DNA of 64,000 nucleotides from Lentinus brumalis (GCA_001792895.1 MARA01000007.1:868001-932000); one strand, 5' to 3'; positions 1 through 12,174 are shown, counted from the stretch's first letter. The notes: generated by a model not told the origin, from the letters alone. Numbers and translations: made by a program.

Positions 1-229
1 CTTATGTCATCTCTGAGCGCCTACTCACATGTCACTGCCGAAGACTCCTCAAAGCTCGCTGAGGGCTCTTCCTACTCATGTACTGGTTGCTCGAGCAGTG
101 GTACGGTCCATTCAAGGCAGACGGAGTAGGATATTACAGGTTCAAGCAGATTTCAAGGACCCTCAGGTGAAACCGTTTGTTTACTGTGTATTTACTGTTT
201 ATAAACATTTACTAACGCTTTACTGTTTA

Positions 230-249
230 TTTACACCTGCAGGTGTAAA
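230..249. repeat. 20-bp perfect palindrome in AT-rich DNA
   Basis: TTTACACCTG is followed directly by its reverse complement, centred on a CTGCAG core. It lies in an AT-rich tract with several TTTACTGT/TTTACA-like words (about 176-270), and part of the same word family recurs inverted on the right side. It could be the fused ends of a small inverted-repeat element or a cruciform-forming site. No flanking target duplication was identified. Confidence 0.6.
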
Positions 250-289
250 CATAAACTAAACAGTTGGAGCCTTAGATACTCGCATGGAG

Positions 290-690
290 CAGACTTCCAT
301 AGCTTGAGCCGCCGCCGCGCGGCAGACATAGACCGCTTAGCAATGGCGACCGTCCAGGGGGAGCGCTGGGGTAGAAGTAAGATCTCGCTCGAAAGATGAT
401 TGAACAACCTCGAATGCGTCTTCGTCCGGGAAGACGCTCCCCAAAAGGTATCCACCTCCGAGCCTGTACGCGCCCTTGCGCGCAACTTGCGCGGTTCCGA
501 CTCCTCTACATCTTCGCCGTGCCTTTCTCGACGTACCGTCATCACGGTCGTAACGATCGCGACAGGTTGCTTTGCGAAAAGCGACGTCTCCACTGTCCAG
601 GGATGACGGAAAGATGATCACCGGTGACCGGATCAATCTCGTGCATAGCTCTCCCATGCTCCTCATGCCTTCATCCACCACCCCATTCAG
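290..690 (-). pseudogene. Decayed copy of the 3' end of the neighbouring HET gene
   Basis: On the minus strand this stretch matches the C-terminal coding region of the HET gene at 3114-5825. At about 545-645 the DNA agrees closely with about 3310-3395, including shared words around GACAGG, CGACGTCTCC, GATGATCACCG and ATCTCGTGCA. In translation, pieces such as VIIFPS and ARQPV-like segments are spread over two frames, so the copy is frameshifted. Only roughly the last 110 codons are recognisable; no HET domain remains. Same orientation as the intact gene suggests a tandem duplication followed by decay, with about 2.4 kb of unrelated DNA between the copies. Confidence 0.7.
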
Positions 691-693
691 CAC

Positions 694-3113
694 CCTTCAC
701 ATTTATCGGAAAGATGAGAGAGAGACGGGCATGGGAGGAACATACATGCATGTCCGGATTGCGAGCCCAATCCTACGCGGATGTTGCGTCGGATCTGATC
801 AGCCCTCCGAAATGACCAGAGGTCGACTGCTTGGGCACCCTCCGCAGAATCAACGACAGACATTGCTCAGGTTGAGAGAGGTCGAGAGCGCGTGAGCAGT
901 GCAGTCATGATCGGCTTGAGGAGGAGAGGCAACGTACGCGCGTCCACAGGACAGAACAAGATCCAAGAATGGCAACTGAACCGCCCACCGAACTTCTCTC
1001 GGCACGACATGATGAGATATGGTCCACCTTCAATCCGGAGATGGTGTTCGTAGCAAGTTTTATAGTTTGAGAAGATACTGTGCCGCATATGTTGTGCGTT
1101 ACACCCAGTTAAGCGTTCACACAGGCTCCTCCGGAGGGTTGCCCATATCTACATTACTCTCGAAAAGTGCAGACGGGACTTCGGAATGAGCGGGTGTGAG
1201 GTCTACCGTCAGCGTCGGCACTCCTAAGCTCATTGAGTCAATAGCATCTAATTGAGCTCGCGCTGCAAGGTCACTCAAGTCGAGAAGAAAGCGCGAAGTG
1301 ACTATCGAAGTGAGGCTGGGCCGAGGCAGAGAAGAGTCAGCCGCAGCTTCAGCCTTCGATACAACGAACATATTAGAAAAGACTCACGCATCTCTGAACT
1401 GTCCAATGTACTCCACAAGCTGGCGAATAACTGGCTGCGATGACTACATCCAACTATTAGCGACGCATGCACATGGTCAGGGAAGGACTCAGTAACGCAC
1501 GTATTCATCGAGTGCCCACACGACCGACGTCATGATAATGGGAAGACTGGCGATCACTAGACTAAGCAAACCGAGGGTCATCCTGGAGTCAGGAAGCTAG
1601 GACTGACATGAAGCACATGATGCCTGTGTACACGGATTGTGAGCTGAGATAGGGCACACCACGCTCACGCCAGAGCGACACACACCATTTCTGAGCAACA
1701 CTGTCATGAGCGTCGCTGAGGCAGTAGAATGTCGGAACGTTTTGCGAAGGGTACCCCGTGTCTTGCTCAAAGTCAGGACAATCACAACGAGGCGCGTATC
1801 ACTTCCATCCGTCCGCCAGCGGATAAGTATGTACTGTCACCACGAGGTCCGCGAAGCACTTACTAGCCGATCGGATTAGGCGGCAAAGTACGGAATCCTG
1901 GCTGAATCAGCGCTCACCGGTTATGGAGCACCGAAAAGTCCGTATCCCAACTCAAGACAGATTGACAGCCGATGAACGCAGGAAGTACTTGGGCGTGCAG
2001 TTTCGATAGCATATACTGTAGGCTCCCCTCAGCGCCATCTTGGGAAACCTCACCCTGAGGTAGACCACTTACGATGTTTGGGGTGATGAACGATGCGTTC
2101 AAGAGAAAAATCGGGATGACAAGGATATATTTTCCGCTTGATAGCGCGTGCGCCCTGAGAGCGAGGAACACTGTGAAGGATGAAGGTCACGTAGGCACTT
2201 GCGCGATGACAGTTCGATCTTACCAGCAACGCCAGCGTATACCACGAGTCTCAACATATTATCGATATGGATCACGACATTGCAGCTGACGACACGATAT
2301 GAGAGGATACGTTCGGGACAGGGTAGTTTGCGAACACTCACCTCTGACGTGATAATGAGTAGAAGCTCGAGCGGAGGGTTATTGACTCGTGTGACTCGCC
2401 TGATTGTCTGCTTGGTACCCCACTGATATGTCGAATAGGGCGACTAAGAGCCCGCCGTACCGTATAACAGCATACAAAGCACTGATCACGCTCGGCTTCC
2501 TGCGCCAAATGTAGGAGACCTCGCGTGGCAGGTTCAGGCAAACATCGTATAGCATCATTGCTGCGTGCACCATTGTTAGCGCAGAAAGTCGACAGCGCGC
2601 AGGTGCGCACCAATCACCGCAAATGACACGAGCTTCAGGTCATAGCTGGCGATAATCTGTGAGTACGAAGGAAGGAGAGACGTATGTGCGACTGAGACTG
2701 ACCTGAGCGTCGCATTCAGCACTGATGTGTCCTTGGTATCCGGAGACATGTCGATCACCCGGAGGGCAGTCGCAGTAGTTGGTTGCCACCGTTGTCTTGC
2801 TGCAGTATGTATAAATCTCCAGCGCAGCGCTAGAACGTCGTGTGCTTGTGACGGAAGGCTTCTTTGGACGCTGTGAAAAATCAGGATGTGAACCACCCTG
2901 CATAGCCTGGCTGACCACACGAACCTTGCACAGTGAGCCAGAAATCGAGCTATTCCGCGCACCCATCTCGAAAGCCGCATCGAATGTTGTTGTATCACAA
3001 GACTCTCCCGCAGTGCGCTGACAGCGGGCTCGTCCGCTCAATCCAGAAGCTATCATGATTCTGTACAGTCTCGCGTGGACCATAAGTCTCCGATACGAGC
3101 CGCCGTCGCACCA
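694..3113. other. Gene-free interval, possible LINE remnant
   Basis: No gene with conserved motifs or a coherent exon chain was found. Short open frames overlap one another on both strands without codon bias. At about 1461-1535 on the plus strand one short frame reads like the C-terminal zinc-knuckle region of a non-LTR retrotransposon (HVFIECP preceded by a Cys), with a stop just upstream. That is weak evidence. Confidence 0.4.
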
Positions 3114-5825
3114 CTAAGTGATCATGACCCGCCGAGACCAGCGCTGTGCAGTAATGAACACTTCCCCTGGAGGACGATCGAACATCTCCGGATACATCTG
3201 GGACGGGCGGAAACGATCTGACCAGTTGCCCAAGTACGCGCGGAACCTGTACACGCACTCGAGCGGTTCCTCGGCGTCCTGACCAGGTGCCGCATTCACC
3301 GTAGAAACGACCACGACAGGCTGCCTCGCGACGAGCGGCGTCTCCGGGGCTGACGGGAAGATGATCACCGCATCGATCTCGTGCACGCCCTCGCCGCCCA
3401 GTTTCCTGAGGTCCGGCATGGCGTACAGCGAGCCACTCTCCGGAAGATGCAGGTAGATGCGGTCGGGAGAGCTCGTCTCCGAGTTGCTCACGACCACCTT
3501 GGGAAACGAGAGGATCGTGAGCTCTCGCCTCGTGATGAGCCCATCGGCGGTGCACGTCGCCACACCCGCAGAGCGAACGAACTCTTCCTCGATGCCGCCG
3601 AATGACCGCGGCGCCCAGCGGAAGCCGGGGAACGACAGCCGCGCGGGGGCGTTGGCGAGCACCATCGCTGCAGGGACGGTCTCGACTTGCAGGAGAAACG
3701 CCCGCATACGCGCGTCCTGCCCGGTCTCGTTGAGGAGCCGCGCGACGTCGACGCTCAGGAGCCCCGCCACGGCGACGGTCTCGTCCTGTGGCTTGCTGGT
3801 AGTGCGACGCATGAGCAGGCCCGCAATCTGGTCGAACGTGTATTGCGCGCTGGACCACTCGCCACTCGCGTCGTGGAGGAGCAGCTGGAGGCCCGGAGAC
3901 ATGAGGAAGTCGTTGCGGACGGGGCTGTATATGTTGATGATGCCGTGGGACTTGGGCAGGACGAGTTCCCATGAGGCAACCAGTCTTTCGGAGAACTCGA
4001 AGTACAGTTCTTGGGAGAGGAGAGCCTCTTGCAGCGTCCATACGCGCTGTACCCAGGTGGAAGTCATGATACGCAGGTAGTTCTCCTCCATGGAGTGGGT
4101 CATGGAGCACGAGGCGCGTATTCCGGCGTCGAACACGAGGACCTTGGCCGCGAGTCTGTATGTCTGCGCCATTAGATGGATGGCCTTCTTCCGCAGGTCC
4201 TCCTTCCTGGGGACGCAAAGCGAATCGACCCAGAACGCCCCGCTCGGCACGAGCTCGCGCGCGGCGGTCGCGATTCGTATGACTTGGCAAGTAGGCAGGC
4301 CCTGCTCCGCCGTGCTCCCGAGTCCGTCCGCCCAGACGTGTGATATAGCGACGTAGGGGCCGACCTCAGCCCGACGGATCTTGAGACCTTGACCGTCATA
4401 GGTGAGAACTGGGATCTTCCCGTCGACGAGAAGAGAGGAGATACTGGAGAAGGCGGGGCGGATAAATTCGCACGTGCACCCTGCTGTCGTGTGCTGCGTT
4501 TTATACTCGGGAGCATCTATGTCGTGAATGGAGCAGCGAGCGGAGGTGCACCGCGCATGTTCGCCTTCAGCTCTCCGGATGAATGGCTTCCGGGCTGACG
4601 CAAACGCGAGCAGCGCGAGGGAGTGCGAATCATAAACGAGGCCGTGGACGGTGAACGGACACCATCCGGCCTCGATCAACTTCCGCTTGTAGACGTACCG
4701 AGCGACACCGGAGGACAACTCGCTTCTGCTTGGCAATCTCCGTGGTAGTGCGTCGTTTGCATCCACGCGAGCCATGAGTTCCTCTCGGCAGACACCATGT
4801 AGGGCGATGTATAGGCCGTTTGCGAGCGTCGTGAGGCTGCATATCATCTCTGCCTCCTCATCCTTGTTCAGCCCGGTCTCCCTGAAGATACCGCGCGAGT
4901 TCTTCCACGGTAGCGCCGCTTCGTCCAGGGCGAGAAGGGCTGCAGTGACGACGTCCTTGGCACTTCGCGCTCGGGCTGCACGTTCGTCTTTCCCTGCGGA
5001 CTTCAGGACCCGGATCAAGTCAACGCAGAGGATGCACATGTTCTGACTGGTGAACGCGATCGAGCCATCCGGATGGCGCGAGAGGAGAAGGCTTTCGGGA
5101 ATGTTCACGTTCAGGACGGCCTCTAGGACTCCGAAAGAGAGTGCGCTCTGCCAGAGAGCGAGGTGAGCGACCCTGGACATTCCAGGTCGATATCTTCGCC
5201 ACACGTAGGCACTGAGTGATGGGGAGACGGGATGACCGTTGTGTGGCGCACCGAGCCAGCGCATGGGCGGGATGCAGACGAAGTCGCTTCTGATCTTGGA
5301 GCGTATCGCATCAATGCACTCTGGACGTTTCAAGTCGACGAAGGCCGTCATTGACTCTGATGAATGGTGAGCATATTTATGGTTCAGACAAAGATATTCC
5401 AACTCACGAGCTGCAGATGAGGAAGAGTCGGACAGAGAAGGTAGACCTTCTTGGAGCGTGAGCGTCGACCAAGGCATAGGCGAGACCGACATGAGCTGCC
5501 GACGTTCATCTCGCTCGTTCGCACAAGACTGGAAGACTTTGTTCATGAGGGCAGGAAGCAATATCGCCTGGTATCCTCTCAAACGTGGTGGAGAGTTGTC
5601 GCCCACAAGCAGCAACGTGTGCAAGACAGCCATAGCGACCTGATGTGCCGTTGTCTGCGGGCCGAAGTCACGAAATACGACGTTGTCGAGTGTGTCGAGA
5701 AGTGCGTCCGGGTAGATAAACGAGGAGAACCGTGTCGGCGCGTGCACGGAGAGGAACTCTCGCTCCCGGAGTGCGTGGACCAAGTTAGAGAGAGCGGGTT
5801 TTGATGTTGCTCCTTCATTCGGCAT
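3114..5825 (-). CDS. HET-domain protein (heterokaryon-incompatibility type)
   Basis: Large HET-domain protein, probably acting in fungal non-self recognition or programmed cell death; the ligand and partner are unknown. The HET core is complete at roughly residues 470-600: YVAISHVWADG, then FWVDSLCVPRKEDLRKKAI, then WVQRVWTLQEALLSQELYF. About 40-60 residues before it lies a Cys/His-rich motif (CTSARC...H...CTC) common in this basidiomycete HET subfamily. The start chosen is the Met of MPNEGATS at 5825; the frame is open 49 codons further upstream (Met at 5972) but that part is not family-like. A likely 51-nt intron (5407-5357, GTGAGT...CATCAG) lies inside the open frame and is a multiple of three without stops; with it removed the protein is about 886 aa. 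A decayed partial copy lies at 290-690. Confidence 0.88.
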   Translation of the reverse strand: MPNEGATSKPALSNLVHALREREFLSVHAPTRFSSFIYPDALLDTLDNVVFRDFGPQTTAHQVAMAVLHTLLLVGDNSPPRLRGYQAILLPALMNKVFQSCANERDERRQLMSVSPMPWSTLTLQEGLPSLSDSSSSAARELEYLCLNHKYAHHSSESMTAFVDLKRPECIDAIRSKIRSDFVCIPPMRWLGAPHNGHPVSPSLSAYVWRRYRPGMSRVAHLALWQSALSFGVLEAVLNVNIPESLLLSRHPDGSIAFTSQNMCILCVDLIRVLKSAGKDERAARARSAKDVVTAALLALDEAALPWKNSRGIFRETGLNKDEEAEMICSLTTLANGLYIALHGVCREELMARVDANDALPRRLPSRSELSSGVARYVYKRKLIEAGWCPFTVHGLVYDSHSLALLAFASARKPFIRRAEGEHARCTSARCSIHDIDAPEYKTQHTTAGCTCEFIRPAFSSISSLLVDGKIPVLTYDGQGLKIRRAEVGPYVAISHVWADGLGSTAEQGLPTCQVIRIATAARELVPSGAFWVDSLCVPRKEDLRKKAIHLMAQTYRLAAKVLVFDAGIRASCSMTHSMEENYLRIMTSTWVQRVWTLQEALLSQELYFEFSERLVASWELVLPKSHGIINIYSPVRNDFLMSPGLQLLLHDASGEWSSAQYTFDQIAGLLMRRTTSKPQDETVAVAGLLSVDVARLLNETGQDARMRAFLLQVETVPAAMVLANAPARLSFPGFRWAPRSFGGIEEEFVRSAGVATCTADGLITRRELTILSFPKVVVSNSETSSPDRIYLHLPESGSLYAMPDLRKLGGEGVHEIDAVIIFPSAPETPLVARQPVVVVSTVNAAPGQDAEEPLECVYRFRAYLGNWSDRFRPSQMYPEMFDRPPGEVFITAQRWSRRVMIT

Positions 5826-8116
5826 CGTGTACGAGGGCGAATGGGAGAATTCGAAGACGTACTCGCGAATGAGTAACAGCGATTCACGAGTTCGTGACCA
5901 ATTCTCGGATGAAGAGTACCTATTTGTCGAGCCTTCCTCGACCAATGTGACAATGATGCTGACTTGTAACAAGAGGGTCAGTCGATCTATGAGGCTTTCG
6001 ACCTGATGAATGCAACTCGCGTTAGCGAACCTCGTAAATGAGACAAATGAACAGATGCCGAACCAAGTTGTCCTGCGTTGAGGCTATATGCTGGTGTTGC
6101 ACCGATACACAGGGCTCACTGTCTTGTCCTGCGCTGCGCTCCACTGCAGACTCGAAAGTGGTTTCGTTGCTCTGCGTAACATCCGAGGATCAGTACCATT
6201 TATCCAATTGAGACTCGAGTGGCAGTCTCACTTCAGCGCCAGATACATGACCACGATGTGAACTTCGGCGCCCGTGCGCAGCCAGTACGTCAATCTCGAC
6301 AAGGACCATAGTGCTCATAGAGACCTTCCTGCGTAACGCAGAAGGAATCTGATGACATGTCATGGTCAGAATTTGTTTCCGATCTTGGTGTGATGGCTCA
6401 CCTTTGAGAACAGGGCATTGCCAAGACGCGCGGCCAGCAGGCGACGTACGATCGTGCGCTTCGTCGTCTGGAGCCTCGTCGCAAGAGGCGTGTTGTCTTT
6501 GTTGCGGTGACAGATGAGGTGACCAAGTCGCCCTTGGACTGGTCGCACAGGCGCATCCTCCTGCATTCCAAGTGACGGAATGGATAACGGTTACGATGAG
6601 ATGGTGGTCCAGAGAAGGGGTCTGTAGACGCCATGATGCCGATAGCGGTGATACAACGGCCTCCGATTGAGCACCATGAGGTGATTCGACAGCACCCTGA
6701 TATCAAACTAATTGAGCCCAGGTCCGAGTCCTCATCAGTGAATACGCAGTGCTACGCACCGTGAGCTGTGCAGCGAGATGGGCAGGTGGAACGCCCCGCT
6801 TCAGAGGCTCGGGATCAGTGGAAACACAGACCGGGCCCTGGAAGACGGCTCAGGCCGCCGCGTACGGCTAGATAGCTGCTGCCGTCGAGGACGTCAAGAC
6901 AAGAAGTGTGAGAGCACCGTGAGACTCACAGCGGTGTTGATCTGAGGTTACGATCTTCATCGTGGCGACGTGGCCTACGGCTAAGTATGTTCTTGAGTCG
7001 TTGTCAACTTTGTTCTCTGCAAAACTTGAACCGATTTCAAGCTCGAACCTGGTAGGAGAGCTTTCATGCCCCAGCATGACGGTGCGTCTGGGGCTTGCAA
7101 CCAAGCCCCCACGTATATTCACGGGCTGATGCGTGACGTGCGAGTCACTAAAGTCAGCCTGCACGGCGCAAGAATACCTGGAATCGACGTCCGCTTCATG
7201 CCCCTCTTGTTCAACAGTTCTATGACTAGGAGAACCGTGGGTAAAACAGTCATACTATAAGTAGACGTGGTTACTTACAACTTGAATCCAATGGCGACAG
7301 CGCGAGGATACTCGCCGTTCACTGGGTGCCTTCGCTCGAGGCCTGCGGGTCTTGTGGTCGTCGAAGACTGAAGTTTGGTTCGAAGTTCATGCAGGAGCAT
7401 CGGGTGAGCGGGCATTACCGGTACGACGGGCCGAGATTCGATAGCAACTCCCGGCGCCTAGTCAAAATTTGCCACTTGTCCTTGTTCGAGTTGTTGACTG
7501 TGGATGGTTATGCCACACTAGCTTGTCTCCGGAGTTTACTGATCTATGGGAGCATAATTAACTGGAGTCTGGAGATTCTCGGGTCATCCACGCTTAGCTT
7601 CCACCGTATGGCCACTGCCTCAGGCCTCATGTCGTACTACTCGAGGTGCTCGGCGGAACTTTACTGTTGAAGAAGTGCGTTACTTCTCCGTGTGGAGTAA
7701 ATCAAACACGATGTGGTTAATCAATGTCCCACACTCACGACATGGCGTCCGAGTCGGCTCCCATTCCTGGCCCGCTCTCGGTGCTCCCTTGACACTGCCA
7801 TTCATGTCGCACAGTAAGTACGCCCTGGCCTGTGCTGATAGTTAAGTAGTCCATGGATGCTGGGGGACCGGCACCGGCCAGGGGACGACACCCTCTTCAT
7901 CGTGGTCCAGAAGTCGTTGAAGCGTTCGTGCCCACGTCCCTCCGCCGTCCTACCGCCATCCTACGCGAGCTGGCCTGCCTCTAGGGCCTAGACTACTCCA
8001 GTGAGTAAACACTCAATATATGTCCGTAGTATCAAGACGGCAGGCGAGATGCCCCGCCGTTGAGCCCCGGAGGTAGTCAGCCCACTTGACTAACGCACTT
8101 GTACTGTAGCCGAAAT
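5826..8116. other. Gene-free interval
   Basis: About 2.3 kb upstream of the HET gene. Only short overlapping open frames on both strands, with no recognisable motif and no plausible splice chain. The first part probably holds the HET promoter. Confidence 0.5.
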
Positions 8117-8295
8117 CCGGGTATGTCGACGATCCCGACAGCCGTTCGCAGCACTCTTCGACACGCAACGCCCAAGACGCGAAGGCTATACGTGCACTGG
8201 GGCCGGAGCCCGGTATGTCGACGATTCCGACAGCCGTTCACAGTGGCTCCCGACAGGCAAGCAACAGCCTGAGGCGAAGCCCAAGACGCGAAGGC
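8117..8295 (+). repeat. Two-part direct repeat upstream of the esterase
   Basis: A 35-bp unit at 8117-8151 (core TATGTCGACGAT, then CCGACAGCCGTTC) recurs at 8209-8243 with a few changes. A second 17-bp module, GCCCAAGACGCGAAGGC, occurs at 8170-8186 and again exactly at 8279-8295. Order and orientation are conserved, so a block of about 90 bp was duplicated. It sits directly before the esterase start and may be promoter architecture or simple decay-phase duplication. Confidence 0.75.
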
Positions 8296-8343
8296 CTCTG
8301 GTTATAACGGCCGCACGGATTCCCTTCCTACCACAGCACTGCG

Positions 8344-10525
8344 ATGGATCTCTCCTCCACCTCATCTTCACTGCGCCATCGTGCATGGCAAGCGTTCACG
8401 GCAATCGCGATCCTGTTCGCTTTCGGGCCTTGGTCAGTTCTTGCACAAACCCCACAGGTGACAGTCGGCGGGACGACCATCACAGGCGCGTCCCACACCT
8501 TCGTGGGCACGCAAGGCATCGACTTCTTCGGAGGTACTACAAGCCTTTGTGGCGCGGTCAGTTTCACTAAACCACACATCCCTTCGTCCAGGAATTCCGT
8601 ACGCACAGCCCCCGATCGGCAACTTGCGCTTTGCGCCACCGGTACTCCTGGACACACCTGCCACCAAAGCCTTGGACGCGACACAATTCGGGGCGCCTTG
8701 TGTGCAGCTTAATGTACGTCGTATCATCGTTTTCTGCAGGACATCATTAGTGCTGACGAGTCGTCCGTGTTGTCGTCGTCAGGTTTCCGGTGTCTCGGAG
8801 GACTGTCTCACCTTGAACGTCTTCCGGCCTTCGGGTACTGGCAGCGACGCGTCGCTCCCTGTCATGCTGTGGATCTTCGGGGGCGGCTTTTCCAAGGGCC
8901 TCTCGTCCGACTTCAACGCCAGCGTGATAGTTGCTCAGAGCGTCCTGCGAGTGAGTCCGATCATTACCACTGCAGCGTGCGAGTCCCGCTGACTCTGCTT
9001 TGTGTAGGGAACACCTGTCGTCTATGTCAGCCTCAACTACCGCCTGGGGCCGTTTGGCTTCCCTCAGGGCACCGAAGCCGACACGCGCAACGCTCTGAAC
9101 CTTGGGCTCAAGGACCAGCTCACTGCCCTGCAGTGGGTGAAGAACCACATTGGTGCGTTTGGTGGTGATCCGGCCAAGGTATGACCATGCTGCTGCACGA
9201 TTGAGGCACTAATCGATGTTGATGACGTTCTATGTAGGTCACGATCTTCGGGCAGAGCGCAGGCGCAGTTTGCATCGGGGACCTTTTCCTAAACTCCGGT
9301 CTTGAGAAGTTTGTTCGAGGCGCTGTAAGTCGGCGTAGATGCTTCTCCTCGATCTCTCCACTCACGTCCATCGCTGTGCAGATTTTCGAGTCAGGTTCCG
9401 CTGGGACGATGCCCTTCTTCAACGCGTCTCGTCGCGACGTCGTGTGGGATAAGTTTGTCTCAGACGTCCCCGCGTGCGCCGACGCCACCACGGGGAACAC
9501 ATTCTCGTGCATGCAGAGTGTGGACACCGCAGCACTCCTGACCGCCTGGCAAGAGACAGACGCCTCTTTCCCTGAGCCGTTCTTGTTCGTGCCCGTCCTC
9601 GATGGGCCGAACGGCCTCATACCCGATCTCCCGTCCAAGCTGTTTGCGGCCGGCAAGTTCTCGAAGATTCCGTTCATCGCGGGTACGAACTTGGACGAAG
9701 GTGCGCCGCTATGCTGTATCGTATTGAACGATTCTGAGCTGACTCTGAGTCTAGGCACCTACTTCACCCCGACCTCCATCTCGACAGACGAGGAAGTCAT
9801 CCAGTTCTTCACGCTCGACGCCCAGCCGTTCGCCGACCCGCCCGCAAGCTTCCAGCAGGACCTTGCGACGCTCATGCAGCTCTACCCAGACAACCCCGCG
9901 CTCGGCTCGCCCTTCGGCACGGGTAACGAGACGTTCGGACTCAGCAGCGAGTACAAGCGCGTAGCCGCGATCATCGGAGACGCGTCGACTCAGGCCCCGC
10001 GGCGGGAGTGGATCCAGGCTGCGAGCGGTGCGGGGGTCAAGACGTTCGGATATTACTTCACGGACCAAAACGCGGTTTACGACCCTAGCCGCGGAGGTAC
10101 GCGTGTTCTTCCAATGAATTGTCTCAGAGTGCTGATCGACCCTACAGTTACCCACGAAGTGGAAGTCGCGTACGTGTACGGCGAGACGGCCCAGACGAGC
10201 CCCAACCCGGCCGTGCGCCTGCTCAGCGAGGCTATGGTCGACTACTGGATCTCGTTCGCGGTGAGCCTTACCCCGAACGACGGCAAGGGTCTCACCAGTG
10301 CGTACTCCCTATCCTCGCGATCTCCTGACGGCATTGCTGACATGTCACGCGTTCTCAGAGACGACCTGGCCTCAATACAAGTCCGGACAGGAGGTCCTGC
10401 TGCAGTTCGACACTGGGAGCTTCGCGCCGAACGCTACCAGTCCGACGTTTGCGGTCATCCCAGACGACTACCGCGCGCAGCAGATCGATTATATTATGTC
10501 CATCGCTGGTGACCTTGGAGACTAG
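8344..10525 (+). CDS. Secreted type-B carboxylesterase/lipase
   Basis: Nine exons join in phase (8344-8533, 8592-8713, 8783-8950, 9008-9178, 9238-9324, 9382-9700, 9755-10096, 10148-10297, 10359-10525) to 571 aa, normal for this family. A hydrophobic N-terminus ending near SVLAQ is a signal peptide. Family marks in order: [22 protein letters not shown], oxyanion-hole FGGGF, nucleophile elbow GQSAGA (catalytic Ser), GTNLDEG (catalytic Glu) and [11 protein letters not shown] (catalytic His). It should hydrolyse carboxylic esters outside the cell; the substrate cannot be read from sequence. The sixth intron (9701-9754, 54 nt) has no stop and keeps frame, so its retention would add 18 residues. 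Neighbours give no pathway context. Confidence 0.93.
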
Positions 10526-12174
10526 GTCTCCTACCACGTTCCTTTACTCAATAACGGACAAGTTCGTGTGCACTCCCTTGATATCTATGGTAGTAATCTG
10601 GCAATCGATGTGGGCCCTTACCCATTGGGTCGTTCGGCTGTTAAAGCGTGCACCGTCCACTGCACATGGCGCGACTGCATCAATATCCTTCAAGACGGCG
10701 GTCGCGGGACAGCGCAAGTCCAAGACCCTCTCCGCTGTTGAACGGATCCCCACCGTCGCGAGTGGTGCTCAAGCCTTTTCCGTGATATAGCATGTTGCTT
10801 CTGATACACAGACCGCCAGCACTCGGGGGTGCACCAGCTGCAGGGGCGGCTTACCATAGGCACTTTCAGTTATCAAATATCTGTCTGGTATCTGTCCCGG
10901 TCGGCGAGATGCCGGACATGAGTGGTATCTACACATATTTCAAGCAGAGCACGTCAGCAAGAGCGCGAGAGATACACTCGTACATACTGGGTACCCGCGG
11001 TCCGCGTTCTACGAGGATCTCCGAGAAACGCTTAGGCGCGCTCGTGGTGCGTAACGATCGTCGCTTCCGCTGGTCTCCCTCATGACAGTCCAATATCCTG
11101 AAATTTACAACGTGGCAAGCGTCTGCGCTGTAGATCATTTCCGGTTTTCCAGGCTGCGGACTGGCGGACTGGGATGGTTCGCCTGGCGCGCGCTCAGGCT
11201 CAACCTCAGAAGTCAGGATGATGCCCCGCCATGGCTGGTGCGGGTACATACTGCTTGAATTCTGGCGCTAACTATATGTACAGATACTCGGCGCGTCAGC
11301 AACTGATTCGGGGACTCGGGTGAATGCCGAGGGAGGGTACCGGTCGCAATCTGACGGCCCAGTGGGCCAGAGGCACCGGGGGCCCCGCGTGAGTCCGCGT
11401 TCCACTCGGGTACCCAGCGTCTTCGTGCAGCCGTGCTTTGGGGAATGATAGCCTGATGTTGTGACTTTTCGAGCCTCATGGCCACTATGGCGAACATTCG
11501 GGACACAGTATACGCGAGGTCCTCATATAGCACAGTTCCTCGAACCATCGGAGCATCCAGACACTGCCATGCTGGTCAGTACCCGTATAGTAACCGCCAA
11601 TTATTCTTCTACAAATCTTCACTCAATCTCATGTGATGCGGCGATGAAGATGCAATGACCGGCTGAGTAAGCGGCTAGAGGAATGTCTGGATGGAGTAGA
11701 GGGTCGTTAGCTTTCAGAATCCCTGCGTTGAATCCTTTTACGGCTCGGCGAATACTCACCATCATTGACGACTAAGTAGATGATTGGGCATCAGTGAGTG
11801 CGCCATTTATTGGTACATCATGCGGTCACGCGCGAGAGGGAAGGAAGGACAGAGAAGAGATCAAGATCGGGAAGACGGTGCAGAATTCAAACGAGTGTGA
11901 GTGGTATATCGAACTTGACTTCGCGCCGAAGCCAGAAGAGGTGGTTCCCATCGAACTATAAGAACACTGACATGTAATGTATCATATCTACGGCCAGGAT
12001 TTGCGGCATCGACCTGGGAGTAACGTACACCTCTCATCCGCGGACGACGCCTGCGACGACGGAATCTGCTAGAAGGGTATATTTCGCCTAGAGCAAGGTC
12101 CGTACCAGGGCTTCTGGGATGCTGCCAGGCTATACAGTCTTAAGCAGATGTCCGAGGAAGAAGCCTACGAGCGT
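10526..12174. other. Gene-free interval
   Basis: About 1.65 kb between the 3' ends of the convergent esterase and 7-TM genes. Short random open frames only; no motif, repeat or splice chain recognised. Confidence 0.5.

Noticed and set aside
2995..4290. 431-codon open frame antisense-frame to the HET gene on the same strand
   Set aside because: It overlaps the HET coding region in another frame, is Arg/Pro-rich and has no motif; it is a GC-rich shadow.
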